From the NCBI GenBank assembly GCA_001604385.1, contig LVBK01000004.1, positions 121,494 through 185,493 on the forward strand: a DNA stretch of 64,000 bases. Direction: 5' to 3'. Numbering within the stretch: the first letter of the stretch is position 1; every line of letters starts with the position of its first letter. Positions 19,139 to 27,719 of the stretch are shown in pieces. This DNA comes from Spirochaetales bacterium Spiro_09 (GTDB lineage Bacteria > Spirochaetota > Spirochaetia > Treponematales > Treponemataceae). The position numbers were made by a program, and so were the translations under genes. The notes beneath the pieces were generated by a model that saw only the letters and a list, made by a program, of their open reading frames with translations, ran no database searches and had not been told where the DNA came from.

Positions 19139-22100
19139 GCATTTCACGTACAGTCGTTTCACGGCCCACAACCGTTCTTATTGTCTTTGTGGTGCTGACG
19201 GCGCTTGGGCTTTTCGCCGCAAAGGACTTGCCCCTCGACCTTCTGCCCGACATGGAGCTTCCCTATGTTGCCGTAAGCACAACGTACCAGGGGGCCGGAC
19301 CCGAAGAGGTAGAACGGAGAATTTCACGACCGATCGAAAGCGCCCTTTCAAGCGTCTCCGGTATGGAATACCTGGGATCGTCCTCTTCCAGCGGATCAAG
19401 CATGGTATACATGCAGCTGACCTTCGGCACAAACCTTGACGAAGCGATGAATGACATCCGGGCAAAGCTTGATTACGTCAAGGGAATGTTGCCCGAAGAG
19501 GCAAGCACGCCCATGGTCTTCAAGATGGACCCGAATATGATTCCGATCATGTTCTACGCCATAAGCGGAAACCGGACCGCCGAGGAACTTCGGGATTACG
19601 CCGAAGACCTGACTGCGCGGCTCGAACAAATTGACGGCGTCGCCTCGGCCAGCGTCTTCGGCGGGCGGGAGAAGGCCGTCATCGTTGAAATACCGCGAGA
19701 CCGCCTGCAGGCGTACAATCTGACCATTACCCAGATAGCCCAGCTCATCGGCGCGCAAAACATGCAGGTGGCCGGCGGAACCATCACCGAAGAGGATTAC
19801 AACTATACCATCAGCACGGTCGGAGAATACCGCTCGGTGGAAGACATCCGGAATACGGTTGTTTCATACAAGGCTGCCGGAACCGCACAGGCAATGACTG
19901 GAGGCCCCGCCCCGGTCATGACAACCGTACGCCTGAGGGACATAGCCGATGTCTATGAGGGCTATAAGGAACAGGACTCTGTCTACTATCTTGACGGGGT
20001 TCCCTGCGTGGAAATAAACATCCAGAAACAAAGCGGAAAAAACTCGGTACAAACATCCCGTGCAGTTCGCGCGCGCATGGAACAGATAATCCGGGAAGCG
20101 CCATCCGATATCGTCATCACCGAAACAGGAAACACTACAGATATTATTCAGCGCTCGGTCGACCAGGTGTCATCGACCGCCATCCAGGGCGCCCTGCTCG
20201 CAGTCATCATCCTTTTTATCTTCTTGCGCAGTATCCGCAGCACCCTGATCATCGGTCTGACGATTCCTATATCGCTGGTTATCACGCTGGGAATTATGTT
20301 CTTCAGCGGAATGACGCTGAACGTCATGACCTTGGCGGGACTCGCCCTGGGCGTCGGTATGTTGGTGGATAACTCCATTGTTATTCTGGAGAACATCTAT
20401 ACCTACCGGGAAAAGGGGGCAAAACCGAAATCGGCTTCAATTCTTGGTGCCCAGGAAATGATTATGGCCATTTCGGCCTCGACGCTGACAACAATCTGCG
20501 TTTTTTTGCCCCTGATCATGTACCAGAAGGAACTCGGAATAATTGGCGAGGTATTCAAGGGACTCGCGTTTACCGTAGTAATCTCGCTGGTATGTTCGCT
20601 CGTGGTGGCGATAGTGCTTGTACCGGTACTGACCAGCAAGTACTTTAAAATAGGAGGGAAGCACAAAGGCAACTCCGACACCCTTGTGGGTCGCATTAAC
20701 GGAAGCATGGACCGCTTTTTTACCGGGCTTGACCGGGTATACGGCAAAGGGGTAAAAACGGTGCTTTCGCACAAAACGATTACACTGCTGGCCATCCTTG
20801 TACTGCTAATCGCAAGCATTTTCGGCGCATTCAAGCTGGGCTTCATTTATATGCCGCAGTCAGCTTCCGACTCGGTCGTACTCAATGTAAGCATGCCGGT
20901 CGGGACCAAACTGGAAACAACAGAAACGGTCTTGCGCCAGCTTGAACAGGTCGTATACCGGGAAATCAGCGGATATAAAAACGTGACCGTTCTGGCAGGT
21001 GCCGGAAATGACTGGGGTTTTGGGGGAAAGAATTCCTATGAGGGAAGGCTGACAATAACTCTTCCCGAGTTGAGCAAGCGAACCCAGAGCGAGGACGAAA
21101 TTAAAGATATTTTACGCGCCTATACCGCCTCGTTCCCGGGAGCGAGCATATCGATCGGCAGCGGAGGCGGCGGGATGAGTATGGGTGGCGGCGGTTCAGC
21201 GGTCAGCGTAAAAATCAAGTCGGAAGATCTGAACAAAGCCCGTGAAACCGCCCATGCAATACGAACTCTTCTCGAAGAAAAAGCGGCCGATTATGTGACC
21301 GATCCGCAGGTGTCCCTCAAGGACGGGCTGCCGCGCGCAAATATTGTCATCGACAGGGAACGTCTGTACGCGCTGGGACTGAATATCTTCTCGGTCGGAC
21401 AGGAAATACGCGCGAACGTGGCGGGAACCACGGCGACCAAATTCCGCAAGGACGGCGATGAAACGGACATTGTGCTGATGCTCGCAGAGGCGGACAAGAC
21501 GCGCATTGCCGACCTCGAACAAATATTCGTCACCAACGCCCAGGGAACACGCATACCGGTGTCCAGCTTTGCCTCGTACGAAGAGGGCGTTGCGCCTATA
21601 TCCATTGTCCGGGAAAACCAGAGCAGAATCATTACCGTGAACGCAGGTTCGAAGCCGGGAAAACCCATTACCGACGTACAGGCAAAGGTTGAAAGCCTTA
21701 TTCAGTCGGAAATTCCGGTAGACCCTGCGATACGCATTGAATATGGCGGAGACTTCGAGGATCTCATGAAGGCGCTCAAACAGTTTATAACCATTATCAT
21801 CATGGCAGTCATTCTGGTATTCGCCGTCATGGCAAGCCAGTTCGAGTCCTTCCTCGATCCATTTATCGTGCTTTTTACCATGCCGCTGACAATCATCGGT
21901 ATTGTTGCCCTGTACGCCATTATGGGCCAGCCGCTGAACGTTCTGACTGCAGTCGGTCTTTTAATCCTGGTCGGTATTATCGTCAACAATGGTATTGTAC
22001 TGGTTGATTTCACAAACCTCCTGCGCAAACGGGGCATCCCCCTCAAGGAAGCGTGCATCCAGGCGGCTCAAAGCCGCTTGCGGCCGATATTGATGACCAC

Positions 22101-22344
22101 GCTGACCACTGTACTGGGTCTGGTTCCCATGGCGTTTTTCCCGGGCGAAGGATCCGAAATGGTCATGCCGATCGGACAGACGGTGTTGGGAGGTCTATCC
22201 TTCGGCACGTTGATGACGCTCTTCTTGATGCCTGTGCTCTACTACATTTTCAACCGGTACCGCGAGAAGAAAGCGGAAAAACGGCTGCTTAAACAGGAAG
22301 CGCGTCGAGCTGCCCTGAACGCAGCACAGGGAGGAAACGCATGA
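19135..22344 (+). CDS. RND-family efflux transporter (AcrB/MexB-like)
   Basis: 1069 residues, the standard length for hydrophobe/amphiphile efflux RND proteins. Transmembrane helix 1 is at residues 10-30, then a large periplasmic loop, helices 2-6 (about 340-540), a second loop and helices 8-12 (about 880-1040). The proton-relay aspartate region appears as GLALGVGMLVDNSIVILENI in helix 4, with a single Asp in that helix as in heavier-duty Gram-negative homologues lacking the classical DD pair. A glycine-rich insert (GSGGGGMSMGGGGS) lies in the second periplasmic loop. It exports amphiphilic compounds by proton antiport. It overlaps its neighbours by 4 bases on both sides. Confidence 0.95.
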   Translation: MSISRTVVSRPTTVLIVFVVLTALGLFAAKDLPLDLLPDMELPYVAVSTTYQGAGPEEVERRISRPIESALSSVSGMEYLGSSSSSGSSMVYMQLTFGTNLDEAMNDIRAKLDYVKGMLPEEASTPMVFKMDPNMIPIMFYAISGNRTAEELRDYAEDLTARLEQIDGVASASVFGGREKAVIVEIPRDRLQAYNLTITQIAQLIGAQNMQVAGGTITEEDYNYTISTVGEYRSVEDIRNTVVSYKAAGTAQAMTGGPAPVMTTVRLRDIADVYEGYKEQDSVYYLDGVPCVEINIQKQSGKNSVQTSRAVRARMEQIIREAPSDIVITETGNTTDIIQRSVDQVSSTAIQGALLAVIILFIFLRSIRSTLIIGLTIPISLVITLGIMFFSGMTLNVMTLAGLALGVGMLVDNSIVILENIYTYREKGAKPKSASILGAQEMIMAISASTLTTICVFLPLIMYQKELGIIGEVFKGLAFTVVISLVCSLVVAIVLVPVLTSKYFKIGGKHKGNSDTLVGRINGSMDRFFTGLDRVYGKGVKTVLSHKTITLLAILVLLIASIFGAFKLGFIYMPQSASDSVVLNVSMPVGTKLETTETVLRQLEQVVYREISGYKNVTVLAGAGNDWGFGGKNSYEGRLTITLPELSKRTQSEDEIKDILRAYTASFPGASISIGSGGGGMSMGGGGSAVSVKIKSEDLNKARETAHAIRTLLEEKAADYVTDPQVSLKDGLPRANIVIDRERLYALGLNIFSVGQEIRANVAGTTATKFRKDGDETDIVLMLAEADKTRIADLEQIFVTNAQGTRIPVSSFASYEEGVAPISIVRENQSRIITVNAGSKPGKPITDVQAKVESLIQSEIPVDPAIRIEYGGDFEDLMKALKQFITIIIMAVILVFAVMASQFESFLDPFIVLFTMPLTIIGIVALYAIMGQPLNVLTAVGLLILVGIIVNNGIVLVDFTNLLRKRGIPLKEACIQAAQSRLRPILMTTLTTVLGLVPMAFFPGEGSEMVMPIGQTVLGGLSFGTLMTLFLMPVLYYIFNRYREKKAEKRLLKQEARRAALNAAQGGNA

Positions 22345-22622
22345 ACCGTATCGAAATAATATTCAGCCAATCCCTCGAGGAAGACCTTTTCGAAGCCTTC
22401 AAGGATATACACGAAGCAAGCTTTTTCACCATGATTCCGGGAGTTCATGGCAAGGGATATTCGACACCGAAAATGGGCGACCCGATTTGGCCCGAACTCA
22501 ACAAGTTGATGATTATTTATACCGATTCTGATCGGGCAACCGACAGAATCAAACAAGGAGTCGAACAGGTTCGACAAGTCTATCCAAACGAAGGATGTGC
22601 CATTTTTGTGCTAAAGGGATAA
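22341..22622 (+). CDS. Small PII-like protein associated with RND transporter (PG0541-like)
   Basis: 93 residues starting in an ATGA overlap with the RND gene. Its fold-level pattern (MNRIEIIFSQSLEEDLFEAF, then GVHGKGYSTPKMGDPIWPELN, ending CAIFVLKG) matches the small PII-like proteins found at the end of RND operons in Bacteroidetes and spirochaetes (PG0541-type). No canonical T-loop tyrosine is obvious. It could be a cytoplasmic sensor controlling pump activity or the operon. The function has not been settled for the family as far as I know. Confidence 0.8.
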   Translation: MNRIEIIFSQSLEEDLFEAFKDIHEASFFTMIPGVHGKGYSTPKMGDPIWPELNKLMIIYTDSDRATDRIKQGVEQVRQVYPNEGCAIFVLKG

Positions 22623-22640
22623 CAAAGAAGCGGACTATTT

Positions 22641-22670
22641 GCCCGGATCGTCAGGTCCGGGCTTTTTTTT
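22641..22670 (+). terminator. Rho-independent terminator of the efflux operon
   Basis: GCCCGGATC paired with GGTCCGGGC (one G-T pair), 4-base loop, then eight T residues. It acts on the plus strand. The right arm and T run also encode the last codons of the convergent Nudix gene, which ends at 22651. Confidence 0.92.
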
Positions 22671-23181
22671 GAGAAAACCATGAGCGCAGTGCATTGCGGT
22701 GCGATTCAAAGGCAATGGGCGCGTTTTCCAGTTCTTCGGCAGTCACCAGCTGAAATGCGCTGACTTCTTCAAGATCGGGTTTGAACAGATCAAGCGAAAT
22801 GATATCTTCCGCGGCAAAATACAGATCGCATGTGTGATAGCGCACACCGCGCCAGGCGTATTCATTCGGCCAGGAACCCACAAACCGGATTACCTTCGGC
22901 TCAAGGCCCGTTTCCTCGCGACATTCCCTGATTGCCGCTTGCTCGGCACTTTCGCCGGAATCGACAAACCCGCCGGGCAAACACAGAAGCCCTGCTCCAG
23001 GATCGCGCTTGCGGACAAGCATCAGCACGGAGCCGTCAATTTCCAGAATAATACTGGCAGATGTTGCAACATTGTGATAATAGGTAAAAAGACATACCGG
23101 ACAATACCAGTACGCATTGCTTCTATATTGATACCCTATCGAGCCGCAACGGGGACAAAACTTGAGATTCACCGGTTTCAC
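22651..23181 (-). CDS. Nudix hydrolase with N-terminal zinc ribbon
   Basis: 176 residues. The zinc ribbon (FCPRCG at 8-13 and YCPVC at about 31-35) precedes a Nudix domain whose box is complete: GGFVDSGESAEQAAIRECREETGL. This arrangement resembles the NADH pyrophosphatase and ADP-ribose groups, but no NudC-specific element is clear. It follows the ECF fusion gene with no gap: GTG at 23181 comes right after the TAG, so translation is probably coupled. The nearby NAD synthesis genes make a nucleotide or NAD-derived substrate plausible, by inference only. Confidence 0.88.
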   Translation of the reverse strand: MKPVNLKFCPRCGSIGYQYRSNAYWYCPVCLFTYYHNVATSASIILEIDGSVLMLVRKRDPGAGLLCLPGGFVDSGESAEQAAIRECREETGLEPKVIRFVGSWPNEYAWRGVRYHTCDLYFAAEDIISLDLFKPDLEEVSAFQLVTAEELENAPIAFESHRNALRSWFSQKKART

Positions 23182-25260
23182 CTATACAATCCTGAAGTAA
23201 CGTGATGCACAGACAAGGAGCGCTGCTCCCGCAACGACCGCCAATATCAGTATAAACGCAGAAAAATTTGTTTTCCAGTACAAATACCGTGAATTCTTTC
23301 TCCGGCCGTAATACCGGGCGGTAATAGCCTCGGCAAGACGGTCGGCCCTGATGATGGTCCTGAGCACAAGCGGAACAAAAAGCGACGCCATTTCCCGAAT
23401 TTTCCCCGCAAGCACTGCCTTTTTCTTTGTTCCTGCGCCCCGGATGGTGCGGGCCATACGGATACGCTCCGCTTCCGTGTATAAAAGCGGAATGAAACGG
23501 AATACAAGGGCCGTTACCAGGGAAATGTCCCGTACCGGAATGCGAAAAACTTGTAACGGGCGCAGAAGGTCTTCCATGCCATACATAATCTCGGTTGGAG
23601 AGGCAATATGCACAAAAAGTGAAAGCGGTATGTACAGGCTGACAAACCGCAGTACAAACGCGACGGGAAAGCCCTGCGCCGGAAACACCAGATACTGGAT
23701 TCCCGCAAGCACAATAAGCCACGGCAGTGCTCTCAGCATCGCCGCAATCATTTTTCCGACATTCTGGCGGGCACAGACGGAAAGAGGTACTTGGGCCAGC
23801 GCAAGAATGGCCAGAAACTGCCATTCCTGCACGAGCAGGGAGGCGGTAATACAGGCTGCAGACACCAGATACTTCCCTGCCGGGGGAAGGCGGTGCAGCG
23901 GAGTCGAAGGTCGGGCGGAGGAAACGGGGGAACCGGAATCGGGAAGCGGGAGGGCAATAACCCTGTCCGCGATTACGCATTCTTCTTCCCGGTTTGTCGT
24001 AAAAAGCACCGCCTTCCCTTCATTCCGCAACCGGACAAGCACACCCAGCAACTGGGCACGGCTTGTCGTGTCGAGGGCAGCTGAAGGCTCGTCAAGCAGA
24101 ATAACAGGAGAATCCATGGCGAGGATTCCCGCAAGCGCGGTTTTTCTTCGTTCACCGCCTGAAAGCGAAAATGTCTTACGATCCGCAAACTGTTCAAAGG
24201 GAAGACCAGCCTGGTCCATAGCGGTGCGAACGCGTTCCCGAAGCTCGCTGCCAGTGATACCAATATTAGAGGGTCCCCAGGCTACCTCATCCGCGACAAA
24301 TTCACAAAAGAGGCCAGACTCGGACTCCTGTACAGCCAGAACGGGTCGGCAACCATCGGCGTAGCGTACAAAACCGCCCTCCGCCTTGTGCAGGGAGGCG
24401 AGTATGGAAAGCAACAGACTTTTCCCCGCCCCGGATTCACCCGTAACAGCGGTTATACTTCCCGGAAACAGGGCGAGATCGAGGGCACGAAGAGGCCCGG
24501 CAGTAAGAGCTTCAGCCTCCAGAAGAGGAGAGCCGTTGTGGACAAAGGGTTTCAGATCCGGCAGCGGATCACTTGCCAATCCCCAGGAAACAAGCACAGA
24601 GCGTTCCATCGAAAAAAGTTCATCGGGTCGCCCGTCAAATACCAGACAACCGTCACGCAGCACCAAAGCGCGTTCAGCATGCCGGGCCTCATCCATATCA
24701 TGAGTAATATGGATAAGCGTACAACCCTCGGCATGCCGTTCATCCAGAAAGGATAAAAACTGCTTTCTGGCGCCGGGACTGAGCATCGATGCGCTTTCAT
24801 CAAGAAGGAACAAGGCAGGATGGAGAACATACACGCCCGCAAGGGCAAGATTTTGCATATGCCCCGATGAAAGCTCGCCCACCGGGGATTGTGCAAATTT
24901 TTTCAGGGCAAAGAGGTCAAGCGCCAGAGGAACTTCCTGCTGCATAACCGAACGGGGGAGTCCCAAATTCTCCTGACCGAAGGCAACATCCAGTTCAACG
25001 GTTTCCGAAACAAACTGATCCTGGGGGGATTGAAACACCAGGGCACAGGGTATACGGGCGCTTTCCGGCGCATCAAGAGTGATAGTTCCCGTACTGACTT
25101 CAGAGAGTGCGGCTATACAACGGACCAGGGTGCTTTTACCCGACCCGTTGGCACCCAAAATGGCAACATACTCACCCCGCCCCACAGAAAAGGAGACATT
25201 TGACAGGGCAGGACGCTCTGATTCTGGATAACGGTAGCTCAGGTTTCTGACGGTAAGCAC
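23182..25260 (-). CDS. Fused ECF vitamin transporter module: two ATPase domains plus EcfT
   Basis: 692 residues. ATPase 1 (about 1-230): Walker A GANGSGKST, Q-loop FQSPQDQF, signature LSSGHMQ (degenerate), Walker B LFLLDE, switch His in ITHD. ATPase 2 (about 245-435): Walker A GESGAGKS, signature LSGGE, Walker B VILLDE, but TTNREEE where the switch His normally lies. The rest (about 450-692) is a membrane EcfT-like domain with four or five hydrophobic helices and both coupling motifs of the A-R-x-x-G type (ARTIRG, ARYYG). Energising units of ECF transporters are usually three separate proteins; here all are one chain. It starts at GTG 25260, 9 bases after the pyridoxine kinase stop. A partner S component is encoded divergently at 26268. 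Confidence 0.92.
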   Translation of the reverse strand: MLTVRNLSYRYPESERPALSNVSFSVGRGEYVAILGANGSGKSTLVRCIAALSEVSTGTITLDAPESARIPCALVFQSPQDQFVSETVELDVAFGQENLGLPRSVMQQEVPLALDLFALKKFAQSPVGELSSGHMQNLALAGVYVLHPALFLLDESASMLSPGARKQFLSFLDERHAEGCTLIHITHDMDEARHAERALVLRDGCLVFDGRPDELFSMERSVLVSWGLASDPLPDLKPFVHNGSPLLEAEALTAGPLRALDLALFPGSITAVTGESGAGKSLLLSILASLHKAEGGFVRYADGCRPVLAVQESESGLFCEFVADEVAWGPSNIGITGSELRERVRTAMDQAGLPFEQFADRKTFSLSGGERRKTALAGILAMDSPVILLDEPSAALDTTSRAQLLGVLVRLRNEGKAVLFTTNREEECVIADRVIALPLPDSGSPVSSARPSTPLHRLPPAGKYLVSAACITASLLVQEWQFLAILALAQVPLSVCARQNVGKMIAAMLRALPWLIVLAGIQYLVFPAQGFPVAFVLRFVSLYIPLSLFVHIASPTEIMYGMEDLLRPLQVFRIPVRDISLVTALVFRFIPLLYTEAERIRMARTIRGAGTKKKAVLAGKIREMASLFVPLVLRTIIRADRLAEAITARYYGRRKNSRYLYWKTNFSAFILILAVVAGAALLVCASRYFRIV

Positions 25261-25269
25261 TGAGACAGC

Positions 25270-26079
25270 CTAATTAAACGGTTTACGCCAGGCGGACGGA
25301 TTCCCCGGTCCTACCCATGCATTAAGCGCAAAACTTTCCCGCAAACTGAGCGTGATAAACTTTTTGGCGCGGCTTACTGCTTCATAGGGCTCCAATCCCT
25401 GCGCAAGTCCGGCGGTTATGGCCGCAGCGGTAGTACAACCAGCGCCGTGTGTCCACCGGGTATCGATAAGGGCTCCCTCAACCTGATTAAAATCCCTACC
25501 GTCATAAAAAAGGTCGATTGCGGCTGTGGCATGCGCAAGTTTCCCGCCGCCCTTTATGAATACGTGTTTTGCCCCCATCGCGTGTATTCGCCGTGCAGCT
25601 TCCTTCATTTCTTCCAGGGATGCGGGAGTTGGCATACCGGCAAGCTGGCCGGCCTCAAAGAGATTGGGGGTAACGACAAGAGACAGAGGCAATAATTGTT
25701 CGGCTATCAACGCATTCAATCCGGGATCAAGCGCTTCGTTCGTGCCCTTGCAGACCATAACCGGATCGAGAACATAGAGTTCGGTCTTGTGAGCGCGTAT
25801 AAAACGGGCGGAAAGAGAGACCGCTTCCGCAGAACCGAGCATACCGGTCTTCACCGCATCGGGCCCGACGCCGTCGAAAATAGTCGACAGCTGATGTTCA
25901 AGAACGGAAGAATCCAGAGGAAATACCGAATGGGCCCATTCACGGCTACTGTCCATTGTCGCGATCAGGGTAACCGCCGCCATGCCATACACCCCGTACT
26001 CGGCAAACGTTTTCAGATCGGCTTCAAGACCGGCGCCGCCGGATGCATCAGAGCCGGCAATTGTCGCTACCTTTTTCAT
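25270..26079 (-). CDS. pdxK: Pyridoxine/pyridoxal kinase of the PdxK/ThiD family
   Basis: 269 residues with a GGGAGAAG site. Ribokinase-fold vitamin kinase: ATIAGSDASGGAGLEADLKTF at the N-terminus and DTRWTHGAGCTTAAAIT with the catalytic Asp region near the C-terminus. Several stretches follow the Bacillus PdxK pattern rather than typical ThiD: VYGMAAVTLIATMDSS, W-HSVFPLDSS, KTGMLGSAEAV, LDPVMVCKGTNEAL, ESFALNAWVGP. I therefore favour phosphorylation of B6 vitamers, with hydroxymethylpyrimidine as an alternative substrate. It heads the operon with the ECF module, suggesting salvage of an imported vitamin. Confidence 0.85.
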   Translation of the reverse strand: MKKVATIAGSDASGGAGLEADLKTFAEYGVYGMAAVTLIATMDSSREWAHSVFPLDSSVLEHQLSTIFDGVGPDAVKTGMLGSAEAVSLSARFIRAHKTELYVLDPVMVCKGTNEALDPGLNALIAEQLLPLSLVVTPNLFEAGQLAGMPTPASLEEMKEAARRIHAMGAKHVFIKGGGKLAHATAAIDLFYDGRDFNQVEGALIDTRWTHGAGCTTAAAITAGLAQGLEPYEAVSRAKKFITLSLRESFALNAWVGPGNPSAWRKPFN

Positions 26080-26119
26080 ATCTTCTCCCGCACTGTTTGC
26101 AAGACATATTTCAGATTAA

Positions 26120-26149
26120 AGTATATCGAAAGATGCATAGCGCAGACAA
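26120..26149 (-). promoter_or_regulatory. Putative promoter of the pdxK-ECF-Nudix operon
   Basis: Read on the minus strand, TTGTCT and TATACT are separated by 18 bases, about 40 bases upstream of the kinase start codon. Sequence match only. Confidence 0.5.
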
Positions 26150-26187
26150 TATCGCGTGGCGGATATTCCTCAAAATCAGGATTTATC

Positions 26188-26229
26188 TTGACACTAAACA
26201 GCCTAGTTGTCATTATCGAAGCCGATAAT
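26188..26229 (+). promoter_or_regulatory. Promoter of the ECF-S/nad operon with two inverted repeats
   Basis: TTGACA (26188-26193) and CATTAT (26211-26216) are 17 bases apart. An imperfect inverted repeat (TGACACTA at 26189-26196 and TAGTTGTCA at 26204-26212) spans the -35 to -10 region, and a perfect one (ATTATCG-AAGC-CGATAAT, 26212-26229) covers the -10 and start point. Either could be an operator. No matching regulator gene lies in the window. Confidence 0.55.
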
Positions 26230-26267
26230 CACCCGATACCGGTGTTAATCGCTGTAAAGGAGGCCTA

Positions 26268-26873
26268 ATGAACACACATCATGGATCGTATATCAGGAAA
26301 CTGGTTATTACCGGAGCGCTTGGAGCCCTGGCCGTATTTCTGGGAATTACCCGTCTCGGTTTTTTCCCCTGGATTTCAGGAGCATCCATAACAGTCCTGC
26401 ACATACCGGCCATCATCGGCGCGGTTCTTGAAGGTCCCTTCGTCGGCCTGGGAATCGGCACCATATTCGGCATGTTTTCGCTGATACAGGCAAACATTGC
26501 CCCGGTCACTCCGATCGATATCGCCTTCAGGAATCCGCTTGTTTCCCTTTTACCACGCATGTTGTTTCCACTTATCACCTGGGCCATTTTTCATTTTGTT
26601 TCCAAATGGAAGAAAATTCCCGCAGTCATTATCGCTTCGGTCGCAGGAACCCTGGTTCACACCATTCTGGTTCTTGGCATGCTGGTTCTGACAAACGGTT
26701 CCGGAATTCTGACCGGTGGAGACCCCTCAATTACCGTATGGGCGGTATTGTCGGCAATCTTTGTCGCAAACGGTATTCCGGAAGCACTGGCAGCGGCAGT
26801 ACTGGCTACCCTGGTAGCAGCGGCCCAGCTGGGTATCAGCTCGCGCAAGAAATCCAGACTAAGCTCGGAGTAA
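26268..26873 (+). CDS. ECF transporter substrate-binding (S) component
   Basis: 201 residues, six hydrophobic helices, with a perfect AAAGGAGG site. The fold pattern is that of the vitamin-binding S components: an N-terminal region after IRKLVITGALGALAVFLG, the conserved VLHIPAIIGAVLEGPFVGLGIGTIFG segment and RNPLVSLLPRMLFPL. A positive tail (SSRKKSRLSS) ends it. It probably docks on the fused ECF module encoded on the opposite strand. The substrate cannot be read off: the nad genes behind it suggest niacin, the divergent pyridoxine kinase suggests a B6 vitamer, and pantothenate-type proteins also look similar. Confidence 0.85.
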   Translation: MNTHHGSYIRKLVITGALGALAVFLGITRLGFFPWISGASITVLHIPAIIGAVLEGPFVGLGIGTIFGMFSLIQANIAPVTPIDIAFRNPLVSLLPRMLFPLITWAIFHFVSKWKKIPAVIIASVAGTLVHTILVLGMLVLTNGSGILTGGDPSITVWAVLSAIFVANGIPEALAAAVLATLVAAAQLGISSRKKSRLSSE

Positions 26874-26876
26874 CCG

Positions 26877-27719
26877 GTGATCGAAAAGAAACACTACGTC
26901 CGCCTGATCCGTACCGCCCTGAAAGAGGATCTGGGACCGGTCGGCGATGTTACCAGCAAGTCAATTTTTTCCGGAAAGGAACGCGCAGTATTCACATTGC
27001 TTGCCAAGGATGACGGCATACTGTGCGGTCTTGATCCCTTTACCTATACCTTCACTGTGCTGGACCCTTCCTCGTCGGTTGAACGCTTTTTCTCGGACGG
27101 GGACCGGGTGACCCGCGGGGATATTGTCGCCCGGGTCAGGGGAAAACTGACGGCAATCCTTTCCGGTGAACGCACTGCGCTCAACATTATCAGCCACCTG
27201 TCAGCCATTGCGACAAAAAGCGCAGTTTTCAGGGAAGCCGCCGGACAGAAACCGACCGTACTTGATACCCGCAAAACCATTCCCGGCATGCGATACCTGC
27301 AGAAATATGCAGTCGCTACCGGCGGAGCCTCGAACCACCGGATCGGGCTTTTTGATATGGTATTGATCAAGGACAACCATGTTGATGCGGCGGGGGGTAT
27401 CTCGATAGCGGTGGAACGGGCCCGAAAACGATGGGGCAAGCGCTTTAAAATCGAGGTGGAAACCCGTACTCTCGCCGAGGTTGCAGAAGCCCTCGAAGCG
27501 GGTGTTGATCGCATCATGCTCGACAACATGAGCAATTCACAGATGAAGGAAGCGGTCACCCTCATTGCCGGTCGGGCCGAAACGGAGGCGTCCGGCAACA
27601 TGACCCTGGAACGACTGAAAACGCTTGGCGAAACCGGAGTCGACTTTGTTTCTTTTGGCGAACTGACGCATACCGTCACCGTTTTTGATTTTTCCCTGAA
27701 ACAGGAATCCGTTGAATGA
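26877..27719 (+). CDS. nadC: Quinolinate phosphoribosyltransferase
   Basis: 280 residues from a GTG at 26877 with GGAG just upstream, 3 bases after the S-component stop. Converts quinolinate and PRPP to nicotinate mononucleotide. Family signatures are present: ERTALNIISHLSAIAT, VLDTRKTIPGMRYLQKYAVATGGASNHR, DMVLIKDNHV, FKIEVETRTLAE and DRIMLDNMS. The arginines and lysines that hold the phosphates are in place. The stop overlaps nadA by 4 bases. Full length, no anomaly. Confidence 0.96.
   Translation: MIEKKHYVRLIRTALKEDLGPVGDVTSKSIFSGKERAVFTLLAKDDGILCGLDPFTYTFTVLDPSSSVERFFSDGDRVTRGDIVARVRGKLTAILSGERTALNIISHLSAIATKSAVFREAAGQKPTVLDTRKTIPGMRYLQKYAVATGGASNHRIGLFDMVLIKDNHVDAAGGISIAVERARKRWGKRFKIEVETRTLAEVAEALEAGVDRIMLDNMSNSQMKEAVTLIAGRAETEASGNMTLERLKTLGETGVDFVSFGELTHTVTVFDFSLKQESVE

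Noticed and set aside
23351..24364. 337-codon plus-strand frame under the ECF fusion
   Set aside because: Arg- and Ser-rich antisense translation of a gene with intact ABC motifs; no ribosome-binding site.
25270..26079. Call as dedicated thiamine-pathway ThiD
   Set aside because: Several stretches match the pyridoxine kinase branch better, and no other thiamine gene is nearby; kept as an alternative only.
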